In this document: positions 25,722-35,859 of the stretch, piece after piece | Layout: every line of letters starts with the position of its first letter | Numbering within the stretch: the stretch's first letter is position 1 | Assembly: GCF_030268225.1 (NCBI RefSeq) | Contig: NZ_BSQG01000002.1 | Location: 310,001-374,000 of the forward strand | Reading direction: 5' to 3' | Length of the DNA: 64,000 nt | Source of the DNA: Nocardiopsis ansamitocini | Lineage (GTDB): Bacteria; Actinomycetota; Actinomycetes; Streptosporangiales; Streptosporangiaceae | The notes under the pieces: generated by a model | The model's database searches: none | What the model was told of the DNA's origin: nothing | What the model saw: the letters and a program-made list of their open reading frames with translations, nothing else | Made by a program: the position numbers and the translations under genes

Positions 25722-27013
25722 CAGCGGACACGACACGTGCGAGGGCAGGGCTGCCAAGATCCGACGATGGGATGTCAATGGGGGCCGGGGAACCGCCCGG
25801 CGGTGCGCGGGCCTGGCTGGTCTGGGGAGTCGCGGCAGCGGCCTATTTCCTGGCGATGTTCCACCGCAACGGAATGAGTGCAGCGGCCCTCCAGGCACAG
25901 GAGCGGTTCGACGTCGGTCCCGCCCTGCTGTCCGTGCTGCCCATGGTCCAGCTGATCGTCTACGTGGCGCTCCAGGTGCCCGCGGGGGTACTCGCCGACC
26001 GCCTGGGGCCGCGCCGGTCGCTCCTGATCGGTCTGGGAGTCATGGCGTGCGGTGTGCTGCTGTTCGCGGTCGCCCCGAGCATCGTTCCCGCGGTCGCCGG
26101 CCGGGTGCTCATCGGTGTCGGCGACGCGCTGGTCTTCCTCAACGTCATCAGGCTCGGCGCGCTGTGGTTCCCCCGCCGTCAGTACGCGGTCATCAGCGCA
26201 CTCACCGGACTGACCGGCAGTCTGGGGCAGATGGTCAGCGTCGCGCCGCTGTCGGCGCTGCTCCGCGGTTTCGGCTGGGAGACCACTTTCCTCGGTGCCG
26301 GAGCCGTCAGCGTGGCCGTGGGGTTCCTGGTCCTCCTGGTGGTCCGGGACGGGCCCGTCGGCGCCGCTGCCGCACGCCTCCACCCCATATCGCTGTGGGC
26401 CAGTATCAAGGAAGCGCTGTCCGCGCGGGGGCCGCGGGTCGGTATGGCCGTGCACGCGGTTCTCATGGTGCCGTTCTGCGTGCTCGGCATCCTCTGGGGA
26501 TACCCGTTCCTCGAGCAGGGCTACGGGCTCACGGCAGGGAGGTCGGGCATGTTGCTGACCGGGGTGGCGCTGCCTCCGATGATCCTCGTCCCGTTCCTGG
26601 CGCGGCTCACCGGCACCCACCCCAACCTGCGCAAACCGATGGGGCTGACCCTCGCCTGGTCCATCACCCTGGCCTGGTTCCTGGTTGCCGCATGGCCCGG
26701 GGGACTGCCGCCGATCCAGGTCGCCGGTGCGACCATCGCGTTGAGCGCGGTCGGGGCGGTGCTGGCACCGGCGATTGCCTTCGACTACGCCAGGGACGGA
26801 CTGCCCGCTTCACGGACCGGGGCCGCTTCCGGCCTGGTCAACATGAGCGGGTTCACCTCCGTGGTGGGCGGCATCGTTTCCGCGGGCGTCCTGTTGGACA
26901 TCTACGGTCCCGATGCCTTCCAGATCGCCTTCGCTCCGATGGCGAGCCTCTGCCTGCTCGCCTCCAGCGTGCTGACGGTGCTGCTGTGGCGCTATCCCAA
27001 GCGAGCCGGGTAG
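25718..27013 (+). CDS. MFS transporter in operon with GntR
   Basis: A 431-residue major facilitator with about 12 membrane segments. The A-loop motif is GVLADRLGPRRSLLIG, after the first segments AAAYFLAMFHRNGMSAAALQ and VQLIVYVALQVPA. PVAGRVLIGVGDALVFLNVIRL-type sequence (segment 4) and GRSGMLLTGVALPPMILVPF (segment 8) follow. It resembles NarK/hexuronate-like or general organic-acid porters; the substrate is not clear. Together with an FCD regulator, uptake or export of a carboxylate is the best guess. It overlaps the gntR stop by 4 bases. Confidence 0.9.
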   Translation: MTADTTRARAGLPRSDDGMSMGAGEPPGGARAWLVWGVAAAAYFLAMFHRNGMSAAALQAQERFDVGPALLSVLPMVQLIVYVALQVPAGVLADRLGPRRSLLIGLGVMACGVLLFAVAPSIVPAVAGRVLIGVGDALVFLNVIRLGALWFPRRQYAVISALTGLTGSLGQMVSVAPLSALLRGFGWETTFLGAGAVSVAVGFLVLLVVRDGPVGAAAARLHPISLWASIKEALSARGPRVGMAVHAVLMVPFCVLGILWGYPFLEQGYGLTAGRSGMLLTGVALPPMILVPFLARLTGTHPNLRKPMGLTLAWSITLAWFLVAAWPGGLPPIQVAGATIALSAVGAVLAPAIAFDYARDGLPASRTGAASGLVNMSGFTSVVGGIVSAGVLLDIYGPDAFQIAFAPMASLCLLASSVLTVLLWRYPKRAG

Positions 27014-27061
27014 CGCGCGGCCACTTCCGCGAACATCAGCGGAGTCCGGGCCGGCCCCGCG

Positions 27062-27274
27062 TCAGAGCGTGCGGTTGTCGCCCGGGAGGCGTTCCTGGTT
27101 CTCCTTGCCCCCGCGCATCGCGGTGAGCATGACGGTGAGGACCACGATTGCGCCGCCGGCCAGCATCAGGATGATCCCGATCGCGCCGAGGTCGATGCCC
27201 TGGACGTCGGCGGTGATCCCGAACCTGAGCACGGCTCCGACAACGACCAGGAAGATTCCGAGCCCGATGCCCAT
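27062..27274 (-). CDS. DUF6458-type small membrane protein
   Basis: A 70-residue protein with two membrane helices (GIFLVVVGAVLRFGITADV and AIGIILMLAGGAIVVLTVML) and a polar tail GGKENQERLPGDNRTL. The opening MGIGLGIFLVVVGAVLRF is characteristic of a small actinobacterial family I know as DUF6458. ATG start with CGGAGG upstream. A GTCT-N16-GGGTAG sequence 48 bases upstream suggests SigB/F control. Confidence 0.8.
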   Translation of the reverse strand: MGIGLGIFLVVVGAVLRFGITADVQGIDLGAIGIILMLAGGAIVVLTVMLTAMRGGKENQERLPGDNRTL

Positions 27275-27322
27275 CGGTCTACCTCCGGGATTGTGCGTGG
27301 GGGGCGTTCGTACGAGGTGCTA

Positions 27323-27348
27323 CTACCCTCTGGCGCGCCGTACAAGAC
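27323..27348 (-). promoter_or_regulatory. SigB/SigF-type promoter candidate
   Basis: On the minus strand GTCT, 16 bases, GGGTAG; 48 bases before the ATG at 27274. It fits GNNT-N14-16-GGGTA. Confidence 0.55.
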
Positions 27349-27404
27349 TGGAATTCGCTGACACTTCAAAGAAGGCGTTCGGGGTGGACCGCCCCCATGG
27401 GCAT

Positions 27405-27443
27405 GACGGTGGGGACGGACCCGTCGGACCCGTCCCCACCGTC
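27405..27443. terminator. Hairpin downstream of the acyl-CoA dehydrogenase gene
   Basis: Perfect 14-base arms (27405-27418, 27430-27443) with an 11-base loop, starting 12 bases beyond the stop of the minus-strand gene at 27455. Confidence 0.8.
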
Positions 27444-27454
27444 ACGGCCGTGAC

Positions 27455-29278
27455 CTAGAACGCGGACTCGGGCACGTCCATCAGGTCCAGCGTGGTGCGC
27501 TCGGTGATCGCGCGCTCGGTGCTCAAACGCGGCAGGACCTGGTCGGCGAAGAACCGCGCGGCCGCGATCTTTCCGGTGTAGAAGTCCCGGTCCGTTCCGG
27601 TCGCGCCGTCGACGCGGGTCAGCGCCACTTCGGCCTGGCGCAACAGCAGCCAGCCCAGGACGACGTCGCCCAGTCCGAGCAGCAGGCGGGTGCTGTTGAG
27701 ACCCACCTTGTAAAGTTCGCGGATCTCCTCGCTGGAGCGCATCGCGTCACCGACCATCAGTTCCACGATGGCCTGGACGTCGGCTGCCGCCTGTGCCAGC
27801 AGCGCCCGCTCGTTCTTGAGCTGGCCGTTGCCGGCCTCACTCGTGGCGAACGCCTGGATCTCTCCCATCACCTGGCCCAGCGCCTGGCCACCGTTCTTCA
27901 CGATCTTGCGGAAGAACAGGTCCATCCCCTGGATGGCGGTGGTGCCCTCATAGAGGGTGTCGATCTTGGCGTCGCGGATGTATTGCTCGATCGGGTACTC
28001 CTGCAGGTAGCCCGACCCGCCCAGGGTTTGCAGCGACTCCGAGAGCAGGGCGTAGGAGCGTTCCGACCCCACGCCCTTGACCAACGGCAGCAGCAGGTCG
28101 TTCACGGCCTCGGCCATCGGGGCGTCCTGCCCCGCGGCCTTGGCGATCTGCACCGCGTCCTGCTGGGTCGCCGTGTAGACGACCAGGGCGCGCAGCGCCT
28201 CGGCGTAGGACTTCTGCATCATCAGGCTGCGACGCACGTCCGGGTGGTGCGTGATGGTGACACGCGGTGCCGACTTGTCGCTCTGCTGGGTGAGATCCGC
28301 GCCCTGCTTGCGCTCCTTGGCGTACTCCAGCGCGTTGAGGTAACCGGTGGACAGCGTCGCGATCGCCTTCGTCCCGACCATCATCCGGGCGTACTCGATG
28401 ACGAGGAACATCTGCCGGATTCCGTCGTGCTTGTCCCCGACCAGGTAGCCGACGGCAGGGTGCCTGTCGCCGAAGGTCAGCTCGCAGGTGGTGGACGCCT
28501 TCAACCCCATCTTGTGCTCGACGTTGGTGACATAGGCGCCGTTGCGCTCGCCCAGTGAGCCGTCCTCCTCCACCAGGTATTTGGGGACGAGGAAGAGGGA
28601 GAGACCCTTGGTGCCGGGCCCGTGGCCTTCGGGGCGGGCCAGCACGAGGTGGAAGATGTTCTCGCTCATGTCGTGCTCGGCGGAGGTGATGAACCGCTTG
28701 ACGCCCTCGATGTGCCAGGTTCCGTCGTCCTGCTGGACCGCCTTGGTGCGGCCGGCGCCCACGTCGGAACCCGCGTCGGGTTCGGTGAGGACCATGGTCG
28801 CCCCCCATCCGCGGTCGATCGCCAGTTGGGCGAACCTCTTCTGCTGCTCGTTGCCCTCGTTCCAGAGGACGCTGGAGAAGTTCGGGCCGGCGGAGTACAT
28901 GTAGATGGCCGGGTTCGCGCCGAGGACCAGCTCGGCAGCGGACCAGACCAGAGAGGGGGGCGCCTGGGTCCCGCCGAGCTCGGCGGGCAGGTCCAGGCGG
29001 AACCATTCGGCGTCCATGTACGCCTGGTAGGAGCGCTTGAAGCTCTCGGGCATCGTGACCTCGCCGGTCGCGGGGTCGAACACCGGGGGGTTGCGGTCGG
29101 CGTCCTCGAACGACTCGGCCACGACGCCGGTGGCGAGCCGGTTGGCCTCGTCCAGGATGGTGCGGGCGGTTTCCTCGTCGATCTCCCCGAAGGGGCCCGT
29201 CCCCAGTACGTCCTGGCGGTTGAAGACCTCGAAGAGGTTGAACTCGATGTCTCGGAGGTTGCTCTTGTAGTGAGTCAT
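27455..29278 (-). CDS. Acyl-CoA dehydrogenase (FadE type)
   Basis: A 607-residue, long-form acyl-CoA dehydrogenase for fatty-acid beta-oxidation. FAD/substrate segments are [36 protein letters not shown] and the C-terminal domain [20 protein letters not shown] followed by [13 protein letters not shown]. An extra C-terminal region (about 480-600) is typical of the large actinobacterial FadE group. The ATG at 29278 opens [19 protein letters not shown], the usual start of this group, with GGAG 9 bases upstream. A 25-bp motif 61 bases upstream is shared with the etfD gene at 40598, whose product would accept electrons from enzymes like this one via ETF. Confidence 0.94.
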   Translation of the reverse strand: MTHYKSNLRDIEFNLFEVFNRQDVLGTGPFGEIDEETARTILDEANRLATGVVAESFEDADRNPPVFDPATGEVTMPESFKRSYQAYMDAEWFRLDLPAELGGTQAPPSLVWSAAELVLGANPAIYMYSAGPNFSSVLWNEGNEQQKRFAQLAIDRGWGATMVLTEPDAGSDVGAGRTKAVQQDDGTWHIEGVKRFITSAEHDMSENIFHLVLARPEGHGPGTKGLSLFLVPKYLVEEDGSLGERNGAYVTNVEHKMGLKASTTCELTFGDRHPAVGYLVGDKHDGIRQMFLVIEYARMMVGTKAIATLSTGYLNALEYAKERKQGADLTQQSDKSAPRVTITHHPDVRRSLMMQKSYAEALRALVVYTATQQDAVQIAKAAGQDAPMAEAVNDLLLPLVKGVGSERSYALLSESLQTLGGSGYLQEYPIEQYIRDAKIDTLYEGTTAIQGMDLFFRKIVKNGGQALGQVMGEIQAFATSEAGNGQLKNERALLAQAAADVQAIVELMVGDAMRSSEEIRELYKVGLNSTRLLLGLGDVVLGWLLLRQAEVALTRVDGATGTDRDFYTGKIAAARFFADQVLPRLSTERAITERTTLDLMDVPESAF

Positions 29279-29324
29279 GGCCTGTGCTCCGCTGTGTCGT
29301 GGCCGCTGCTTCTGCACAGCCGAT

Positions 29325-29364
29325 CTACTGACTGGTAACAAATTTATGTTACTACTCGGTAGTG
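29325..29364 (-). promoter_or_regulatory. Inverted repeat and shared 25-bp motif upstream of fadE
   Basis: The arms 29325-29340 and 29347-29362 pair at 13 of 16 positions around AATTTA, centred on GTAACA...TGTTAC. Read on the minus strand, 29364-29340 is CACTAC-N4-TAGTAACATAAATTT, the same as 40512-40536, and each ends exactly 61 bases before its gene. Confidence 0.7.
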
Positions 29365-29558
29365 GATTTTTGCCAGTGGGTTCCTCTGATCGGCCCGACC
29401 GTGGCCGCTATCGGCCGGTCTGAAATGTCCGGGAACCGCCGGAATCGGGATATGGCCCTGCCGGGCGATGGTTCGTTCATAGCCTGGAGACTCGGCGTCG
29501 GTCGCTTCAGTGCCGCTCAACAGGGGTATTTCCACATCGACGCAGGCAGGAAGCGACG

Positions 29559-30047
29559 ATGGGAGGCGGCCCCGTGACGGCGAGCGAAGCGTCCTCGAAG
29601 TACCGGCTGCGGTTGCCCACCCGCGCCACCACGACCGTCATCGCCCGCCGCCTTGCCCAGGGGCTGGTCGATCTCGCGCTCTCCTCCGGGCTGGTGGCGC
29701 TCGTCCTCGCGCTCTACCTGCTCGTGCCGTTGGAGGCGGAGTTCGCCAGCGAGACGCTGTTCGTCGTGTTCTCCGTCCTGATCCTGGCTCTCGCGCTCTG
29801 GGTGCACGCCTGGTACTGGGTGGCCCGCCCCTCGCGTCACGGGCGCGGCCAGACCACCGGAATGGAGTTGCTGGAGATCCGCGTGGTCGACGCCGGAGGC
29901 GGCCCGGCCACGGTGGGGCAGCTCTTCGTCCGTTGGCTGCTGCTTCCGGTGGACCTGCTGCTCGTCGGCCTCGTCCTCATGCTGCGCGACGTCCGGCACC
30001 GGCGACTCGGCGATCTGGTCGCCGGCACCGCCGTCGTGCGCGACTGA
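29559..30047 (+). CDS. RDD-family membrane protein
   Basis: A 162-residue membrane protein of the RDD family. The conserved arginine is in ARRLAQGLVDLALSSG, the first helices are VALVLALYLLVPL and LFVVFSVLILALALWVHAWYW, and the C-terminal hallmark is RHRRLGDLVAGTAVVRD. G-Q-T-T-G-M-E-L-L then I-R-V-V-D is the usual central motif. RDD proteins are probably small transporters or membrane adaptors; some act in sodium or solute export. ATG with AGGAAG 5 bases upstream; GTG at 29574 is an alternative. Confidence 0.85.
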   Translation: MGGGPVTASEASSKYRLRLPTRATTTVIARRLAQGLVDLALSSGLVALVLALYLLVPLEAEFASETLFVVFSVLILALALWVHAWYWVARPSRHGRGQTTGMELLEIRVVDAGGGPATVGQLFVRWLLLPVDLLLVGLVLMLRDVRHRRLGDLVAGTAVVRD

Positions 30048-30206
30048 AGTCGATCGGGAATCGGCGCCGCATAATCACCAGGTCGGGGCAAAACGGGCAT
30101 TATTCTTTTTTGTTATTCACTTCCCGTGTTGACGTATTGATCGGCAACCCACTTGAATCAGCGCATCGATAATTTTTAGCGCTGATAACGGTGCGGAGGC
30201 CGTTTC

Positions 30207-31496
30207 ATGGACGGGCAGAGGCTGACGGTGCTGTTCCTCCCGGAGAGCGCCTACGGCCCGACGAACAACTGCATCGGCATCGGTGACGTGCTACGGCGCA
30301 GAGGCCACCGGGTCGTTTTCGCCGCTGAGGCATCCTGGCGGGGAAGGTTGTCCGCACTGGGCTTCGAGGAAAGGCTGGTGGACCTCGAACCCCCGCCCGA
30401 GGACGGGCGGACCGAAGAGCCCGGCCAGTTCTGGAAGGACTACGTCTCCGCGATCAAGCCGGAGTTTCGCAAACCCACGTTCGAGCAACTCGACACCGTC
30501 ATCGCCGACATCTTCGCCACCCTCATCGAGGGGGCCAAGTACGCCGAGCCGCGGCTCAAGGAGATCATCGCTGAGGTGCGTCCCGACGTCATCGTCGAGG
30601 ACAACGTGGTGCTGTTCCCGGCGCTGGCCACCGCGGGGGTGCCGTTCGTCCGGATCGCCTCCTGCAACCCCTTGGAGGTCCCGGGCGTGGACGTGCCGCC
30701 GATCTTTTCCGGCTACCCCTCCAACGACCGCAGCTGCTGGCCGGGGTTCCGTAACGAATTCGAGCGTCGGCACCGGGAACTGTGGGTCGAGTTCAACGAG
30801 TGGGTCCAGGAACAGGGCGCGGGCCCCCTGCCCTATCTGAGGTTCCTGCCCGAGGCCGACGCCAACCTCTACCTCTATCCCGAGATCGCCGACTACGTGG
30901 ACCGCAGGGAGATGAACCCCAACTGGATCCGGTTGGAGTCCTCCGTCCGCCGCACCGACGAGCCCTTCGAGGTGCCGGAGAAGATCGCCAAGGGGCAGGG
31001 GTCGTTGATCTACTTCAGCCTGGGCTCGTTGGGGTCGGCCGACGTGGAGTTGATGCAGCGTCTGATCGACATGCTGGAGCACACTGTGCACCGCTACATC
31101 GTGTCGATGGGCCCCCGGCACGAAGAACTGCGGCTGCCCGACAACATGTGGGGCGCGGAGTTCCTGCCCCAGACCACCATTCTTCCGCTGGTGGACCTGG
31201 TCATCACGCACGGCGGCAACAACACCGTCACCGAGTCCTTCCACTTCGGCAAACCCATGCTGGTGCTGCCGCTGTTCTGGGACCAGTACGACAACGCCCA
31301 GCGGATCCAGGAACTGGGCTTCGGAGCCCGGCTCGACACCTACCGGGTGACGTTCCGCGAGCTGCACCAGGCGATGGAGGGGTTGCTCGGCAACGCCTGG
31401 ATGCGCCAGCATCTCCGGGAAATCGGTGCGGAGATCCGCGATCGCAGCGGGCTCGACCTGGCGGCGGACGAGATCGAGCGGGTCGGCAAGGTCTGA
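30207..31496 (+). CDS. UDP-glycosyltransferase (MGT family), copy A
   Basis: A 429-residue GT-B glycosyltransferase. The N-terminal domain opens LTVLFLPESAYGPTNNCIG and the sugar-nucleotide domain has YFSLGSLGSADVELMQRLID, HGGNNTVTESFHFGKPM and the end of the donor motif PLFWDQYDNAQR. Members transfer a sugar to small hydrophobic acceptors such as macrolides, flavonoids or lipids. ATG with GCGGAGG 7 bases upstream; the leader (30048-30206) is AT-rich with TTGACG at 30129. A paralogue follows at 31771. Two blocks (121 and 239 bases) are identical between the genes while the rest has diverged. Confidence 0.9.
   Translation: MDGQRLTVLFLPESAYGPTNNCIGIGDVLRRRGHRVVFAAEASWRGRLSALGFEERLVDLEPPPEDGRTEEPGQFWKDYVSAIKPEFRKPTFEQLDTVIADIFATLIEGAKYAEPRLKEIIAEVRPDVIVEDNVVLFPALATAGVPFVRIASCNPLEVPGVDVPPIFSGYPSNDRSCWPGFRNEFERRHRELWVEFNEWVQEQGAGPLPYLRFLPEADANLYLYPEIADYVDRREMNPNWIRLESSVRRTDEPFEVPEKIAKGQGSLIYFSLGSLGSADVELMQRLIDMLEHTVHRYIVSMGPRHEELRLPDNMWGAEFLPQTTILPLVDLVITHGGNNTVTESFHFGKPMLVLPLFWDQYDNAQRIQELGFGARLDTYRVTFRELHQAMEGLLGNAWMRQHLREIGAEIRDRSGLDLAADEIERVGKV
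30537..30657 (+). repeat. 121-bp block identical in both glycosyltransferase genes
   Basis: Same as 32101-32221, with no difference seen. It encodes KYAEPRLKEIIAEVRPDVIV and what follows to FVRI. Flanking codons differ at once on both sides. Confidence 0.92.
30997..31235 (+). repeat. 239-bp block identical in both glycosyltransferase genes
   Basis: Same as 32561-32799, with no difference seen, including third codon positions. It covers the nucleotide-sugar domain from the GSLIYFSLGSLGS turn to the HGGNNTVTE motif. A shorter shared run follows at PLFWDQYDNAQR. Confidence 0.93.
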
Positions 31497-31623
31497 GTGG
31501 CCGATTGTGGGCGTGGTCACCGGGAGAGCCGTTTCTCCTTGGTGAAGAGCACGTTGGGCCACTGATTCCGAGGAAAAATTCGTTCGAAGCGATGGAATTT
31601 GAGGCTCAAAGCCCCTTCTTCCC

Positions 31624-31680
31624 GTGATTTAAAACTGATAATCACATAGGAATCGGTTCTGTGAATCACGGGAATCACAG
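31624..31680. promoter_or_regulatory. Cluster of AATCAC/GTGATT elements before glycosyltransferase B
   Basis: GTGATT-N10-AATCAC (31624-31645) is followed by CTGTGAAT-N6-AATCACAG (31659-31680). Four copies of the hexamer within 57 AT-rich bases, 91 bases before the gene, look like a pair of operators. Confidence 0.5.
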
Positions 31681-31770
31681 GAACCTTGTATAGCCTCCCC
31701 CCGAAAACCCCCGGGCGGGTCCGGAATCGGATTCCTCCGCCCCACTCCTCGACAGGTGGTGCCCTGGCTG

Positions 31771-33057
31771 ATGGCCGATCGGAAACTGACGGTGCTGTTC
31801 CTCCCCGAAAGCGCCTACGGTCCGACCAACAACTGCATCGGGATCGGTGACATCCTGCGTGCCAGGGGACATCGGGTGGTGTTCGCGGCGGAATCCTCAT
31901 GGAAGGGTCGCCTGGCGCCGCTCGGTTTCGAGGAGGCCCTGGTCGAGCTCTCCCCGCCGGCCGGGGACGATGCCGAGCAGGACGCCGGCCAGTTCTGGAA
32001 GGACTACATCGCCCAGATCTCCCCGGAGTTCCGCAAACCCACCTCCCAACAGCTCGAAACGGTCATCCGACCGATCTTCGACGAGCTCATCGCGGGAGTG
32101 AAGTACGCCGAGCCGCGGCTCAAGGAGATCATCGCTGAGGTGCGTCCCGACGTCATCGTCGAGGACAACGTGGTGCTGTTCCCGGCGCTGGCCACCGCGG
32201 GGGTGCCGTTCGTCCGGATCGTCTCGTGCAATCCGTTGGAGGTCCCCGGCAAGGCGGTGCCGCCGGCCTTCTCCGGCCTTCCCACCGGAGCCCGCGGCGC
32301 GGCCGCCGACTTCCAGGCCGAGTACGCGCGAACCCACGGCGAGCTATGGGCGGAGTTCAACGACTATGTCGTTGCCCAAGGGGCGCCGGCGCTCCCGGAC
32401 CTCCAGTTCATGCCGGAGGCCGACCTCAACCTCTATGTCTATCCGGAGGTCGCCGACTACGTGGACCGTCGTCCCCTCGGCCCCTCCTGGCACCGGTTGG
32501 ACTCCTCGGTTCGACGGACCGGTATCCCCGTGGAGATTCCCGCCCCCATCGCCTCGGGCGAGGGGTCGTTGATCTACTTCAGCCTGGGCTCGTTGGGGTC
32601 GGCCGACGTGGAGTTGATGCAGCGTCTGATCGACATGCTGGAGCACACTGTGCACCGCTACATCGTGTCGATGGGCCCCCGGCACGAAGAACTGCGGCTG
32701 CCCGACAACATGTGGGGCGCGGAGTTCCTGCCCCAGACCACCATTCTTCCGCTGGTGGACCTGGTCATCACGCACGGCGGCAACAACACCGTCACCGAGG
32801 CGCTGCACTTCGGCAAGCCGATGATCGTGCTGCCGCTGTTCTGGGACCAGTACGACAACGCCCAGCGCGTCCACGAACTGGGTCTCGGGCAGCGTCTGGA
32901 CCCCTACCAGTTCGAGCCTGACGAGTTGCGCGCCACCGTGGAGAACCTGCTCGGCAACGCGGCACTGCGCCGCAGCCTCACCGAGACGGGAGAGGAGATC
33001 CGCAGTCGCGAAGGCGTCGTGCGCGCGGCCGACCTGATCGAGTCCGCCGTCCGTTGA
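31771..33057 (+). CDS. UDP-glycosyltransferase (MGT family), copy B
   Basis: A 428-residue paralogue of copy A from the ATG at 31771, chosen because MADRKLTVLFLPES aligns with MDGQRLTVLFLPES of copy A. A tandem GTG GTG at 31756 would add five residues; neither has a strong ribosome site. The acceptor half differs most (for example GARGAAADFQAEYARTHGE against SCWPGFRNEFERRHRELWV), so acceptors probably differ, whereas the donor domain is in large part identical and should bind the same nucleotide sugar. Its own control region lies upstream. A perfect terminator follows. Confidence 0.9.
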   Translation: MADRKLTVLFLPESAYGPTNNCIGIGDILRARGHRVVFAAESSWKGRLAPLGFEEALVELSPPAGDDAEQDAGQFWKDYIAQISPEFRKPTSQQLETVIRPIFDELIAGVKYAEPRLKEIIAEVRPDVIVEDNVVLFPALATAGVPFVRIVSCNPLEVPGKAVPPAFSGLPTGARGAAADFQAEYARTHGELWAEFNDYVVAQGAPALPDLQFMPEADLNLYVYPEVADYVDRRPLGPSWHRLDSSVRRTGIPVEIPAPIASGEGSLIYFSLGSLGSADVELMQRLIDMLEHTVHRYIVSMGPRHEELRLPDNMWGAEFLPQTTILPLVDLVITHGGNNTVTEALHFGKPMIVLPLFWDQYDNAQRVHELGLGQRLDPYQFEPDELRATVENLLGNAALRRSLTETGEEIRSREGVVRAADLIESAVR

Positions 33058-33091
33058 CCCTGCGCGCGCTCTGCGCTTCCGTGCCTTGACG

Positions 33092-33126
33092 AAGCGCCCC
33101 GATGCAATTGCATCGGGGCGCTTTTT
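33092..33126. terminator. Perfect palindromic terminator between glycosyltransferase B and clpB
   Basis: A 32-base palindrome (33092-33123) with a T-run on the plus strand. It lies between convergent genes. Confidence 0.95.
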
Positions 33127-33174
33127 CGTGGCGGTCCGTGCGCGCCATGCGTCACGTACCGCGGTGCGTCCGGC

Positions 33175-35766
33175 TCAGTCCTTCGTCGCACCCACCTTCA
33201 GCGCGTCCTTGGACTCGTCCACGTCCACCCGCACGGTGTCGCCCTCGCGAAGCTCGCCGGAGAGCAACGCCCGCGCGAGCGGGTCGCCGATCGACGCCTG
33301 GACGAGCCGGCGCAGCGGGCGTGCGCCGTAGACGGGATCGAAGCCGGTCAGGGCCAGCCACTCGCGGGCCGCGGGAGTGACCTCCAGACCCAGGCGGCGG
33401 TCGGCCAGACGCTTTGCCAATTTGTCGACCTGGAGATCCACGATCCTGGTCAGCTCCTCGGTGGACAACGCGTCGAAGACGATGACATCGTCCAGCCGGT
33501 TCAGGAACTCCGGCTTGAAGGTGGTGCGTACCACCTGCATCACCTTGTCGTGCCGGCTCGCCTCGTCCATCGACTGGTCCACCAGGAACTGCGAACCCAG
33601 GTTGGAGGTCAGGATCAGGATGGTGTTGCGGAAATCCACCTGGCGCCCCTGGCCGTCGGTCAACCGGCCGTCGTCCAGTACCTGGAGCAGGGTGTCGAAG
33701 ACCTCGATGTGTGCTTTCTCCACCTCGTCCAGCAGCACGACCGTGTAGGGCCTGCGCCGGACCGCTTCGGTGAGCTGACCGCCCTCCTCGTAGCCGACGT
33801 AGCCGGGAGGCGCCCCGACCAGCCGTGCCACCGAGTGTTTCTCGGAGTACTCGCTCATGTCGATGCGCACGATCGCGCGCTCGTCGTCGAACAGGAACTC
33901 CGCCAGAGCCTTGGCCAGCTCGGTCTTTCCCACACCGGTGGGACCGAGGAACAGGAAGGAACCCGTGGGCCGGTCGGGGTCGGAGATCCCGGCGCGGGCA
34001 CGGCGTACGGCGTCGGAGACCGCGGCGACCGCCTTGGCCTGCCCGATCAACCGTTGGCCCAGCTCCTCCTCCATCCGCAGCAGCTTGGAGGTCTCGCCCT
34101 CCAGGAGTCGCCCCACGGGGATGCCGGTCCAGGAGGAGACGACCTCGGCGACATCGTCTGCGCCGACCTCGTCCTTGACCATGGCGGACTGGTCGCGCTC
34201 GACCTCGTCCTCCTCCGCGGCCTCCTCCAACTGGCGCTCCAGTTGCGGGATCTCGCCGTACATCAGCCGGGACGCCTCCTCGAAGGCTCCGTCGCGCTGC
34301 GCGCGTTCGGCCTGGCCGCGTAGGGCGTCCAACCGCTCCTTGAGCTCACCGACCCGGTTCAGGCCCGCCTTCTCCTGCTCCCAGCGCGCGATCAGGCCGT
34401 TGAGATGCTCCTGTTTGTCGGCGAGGTCAGCACGCAAGCGCTCCAGCCGGTGCAGGGACGCGGAGTCGGACTCCTTCTCCAGCGCCAGCTCCTCCATCTT
34501 GAGCCGGTCCACGGCACGTTGGAGCTCGTCGATCTCCACCGGGCGGGAGTCGATCTCCATGCGCAGCCGGGAGGCCGCCTCGTCGATCAGGTCGATGGCT
34601 TTGTCGGGCAGGAACCGCGCCGTTATGTAGCGGTCGGACAGTGTTGCCGCCGCGACCAGTGCGGAGTCGGCGATCTGCACCTTGTGGTGGGCCTCGTAGC
34701 GGCTCTTCAACCCCCGCAGGATCGCAATCGTGTCGGCTGCCGAAGGCTCACCCACCATGACCTGCTGGAACCGTCGCTCAAGCGCCGGATCCTTCTCGAT
34801 GCGCTCGCGGTACTCGTCCAGGGTGGTGGCACCCACCATGCGCAGCTCGCCTCTGGCCAGCATCGGCTTGAGCATGTTGCCCGCGTCCATGGCCCCCTCG
34901 GCGGCACCCGCGCCCACGACCGTGTGCAGCTCGTCGATGAAGGTGATGACCTGCCCGTTGCTCTCCTTGATCTCGTTGAGGACGGCCTTCAGCCGTTCCT
35001 CGAACTCGCCCCGGTATTTCGCGCCGGCCACCATCGCGGCGAGGTCGAGTGAGATGAGCCGCTTGTCGCGCAGCGACTCGGGGACGTCCCCGGCGACGAT
35101 GCGCTGGGCCAGGCCCTCGACGACCGCGGTCTTGCCCACCCCGGGTTCGCCGATGAGAACCGGGTTGTTCTTGGTGCGTCGCGACAGGACCTGGATGACC
35201 CGCCTGATCTCGGAGTCGCGCCCGATCACCGGGTCCAACTCGCCTGCCCGGGCCCGCTCGGTGAGGTCGACGCCGTACTTCTCCAGGGACTGGTACGTCT
35301 CCTCCGGATTTTCCGAGGTGACCTTGGCGTGCCCGCGAACCCGCTCGAACGCCTCCAGCAGCGCTTCGGGGGTGGCCCCCGCCTCGCGCAGCAGTGTCGC
35401 GGCCGTCCCGCCGTCGGTGGCCAGCCCCACGAGCAGGTGCTCGGTGGAGACGAACGCGTCCTCCAACTGCTCGGCGCGCTGGGCCGCGGTGTTCAGTGAC
35501 ACGATCAGCTGACGCGAACTGCCCGGCGTGCTCAGACTCGTGCCAGACGCCTTGGGCAGGCCCGCGATGGCTTCTTCGACCTGTGCGTTCAATACCGCAG
35601 GGTCCACTCCGACCTCTTTGAGGAGCGGCCGGATGACCCCCTCGGACTGGTTGACCAGTGCGACGAGCAGATGGACCGGCTCGACCTGCGGACTGCCGTC
35701 CGTGGTCGCGCGCCGGATCGCCCCCGACAGCGCTTCCTGGCTCTTCTTGGTGAACTTGTACTCCAC
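33175..35766 (-). CDS. clpB: Chaperone ClpB (protein disaggregase)
   Basis: An 863-residue AAA+ disaggregase, full length. N-domain residues 1-150 hold two Clp-N repeats ([20 protein letters not shown] and [20 protein letters not shown]). The first AAA domain has Walker A GEPGVGKT and the second has GPTGVGKT. The coiled-coil M domain is between, near residues 400-520. It works with DnaK, DnaJ and GrpE to rescue aggregated proteins. The start is GTG ([17 protein letters not shown]). It lies 93 bases downstream of hspR in the same direction. I saw no HAIR box in that gap, so it may be read from the dnaK operon or from an unseen promoter. Confidence 0.97.
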   Translation of the reverse strand: MEYKFTKKSQEALSGAIRRATTDGSPQVEPVHLLVALVNQSEGVIRPLLKEVGVDPAVLNAQVEEAIAGLPKASGTSLSTPGSSRQLIVSLNTAAQRAEQLEDAFVSTEHLLVGLATDGGTAATLLREAGATPEALLEAFERVRGHAKVTSENPEETYQSLEKYGVDLTERARAGELDPVIGRDSEIRRVIQVLSRRTKNNPVLIGEPGVGKTAVVEGLAQRIVAGDVPESLRDKRLISLDLAAMVAGAKYRGEFEERLKAVLNEIKESNGQVITFIDELHTVVGAGAAEGAMDAGNMLKPMLARGELRMVGATTLDEYRERIEKDPALERRFQQVMVGEPSAADTIAILRGLKSRYEAHHKVQIADSALVAAATLSDRYITARFLPDKAIDLIDEAASRLRMEIDSRPVEIDELQRAVDRLKMEELALEKESDSASLHRLERLRADLADKQEHLNGLIARWEQEKAGLNRVGELKERLDALRGQAERAQRDGAFEEASRLMYGEIPQLERQLEEAAEEDEVERDQSAMVKDEVGADDVAEVVSSWTGIPVGRLLEGETSKLLRMEEELGQRLIGQAKAVAAVSDAVRRARAGISDPDRPTGSFLFLGPTGVGKTELAKALAEFLFDDERAIVRIDMSEYSEKHSVARLVGAPPGYVGYEEGGQLTEAVRRRPYTVVLLDEVEKAHIEVFDTLLQVLDDGRLTDGQGRQVDFRNTILILTSNLGSQFLVDQSMDEASRHDKVMQVVRTTFKPEFLNRLDDVIVFDALSTEELTRIVDLQVDKLAKRLADRRLGLEVTPAAREWLALTGFDPVYGARPLRRLVQASIGDPLARALLSGELREGDTVRVDVDESKDALKVGATKD

Positions 35767-35859
35767 GGCTCTTGCGCCCCCTTCTGGTGAAACACGAGAA
35801 CAGTCGGATCAATGCCTGTGGTCCGGCACGTCCCCGAGCCTCGGGGCCGTGACCAGGGC

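Noticed and set aside
35767-35859. HAIR operator directly before clpB
   Set aside because: I searched the gap for paired CTTGAGT/ACTCAAG-like arms and found none.
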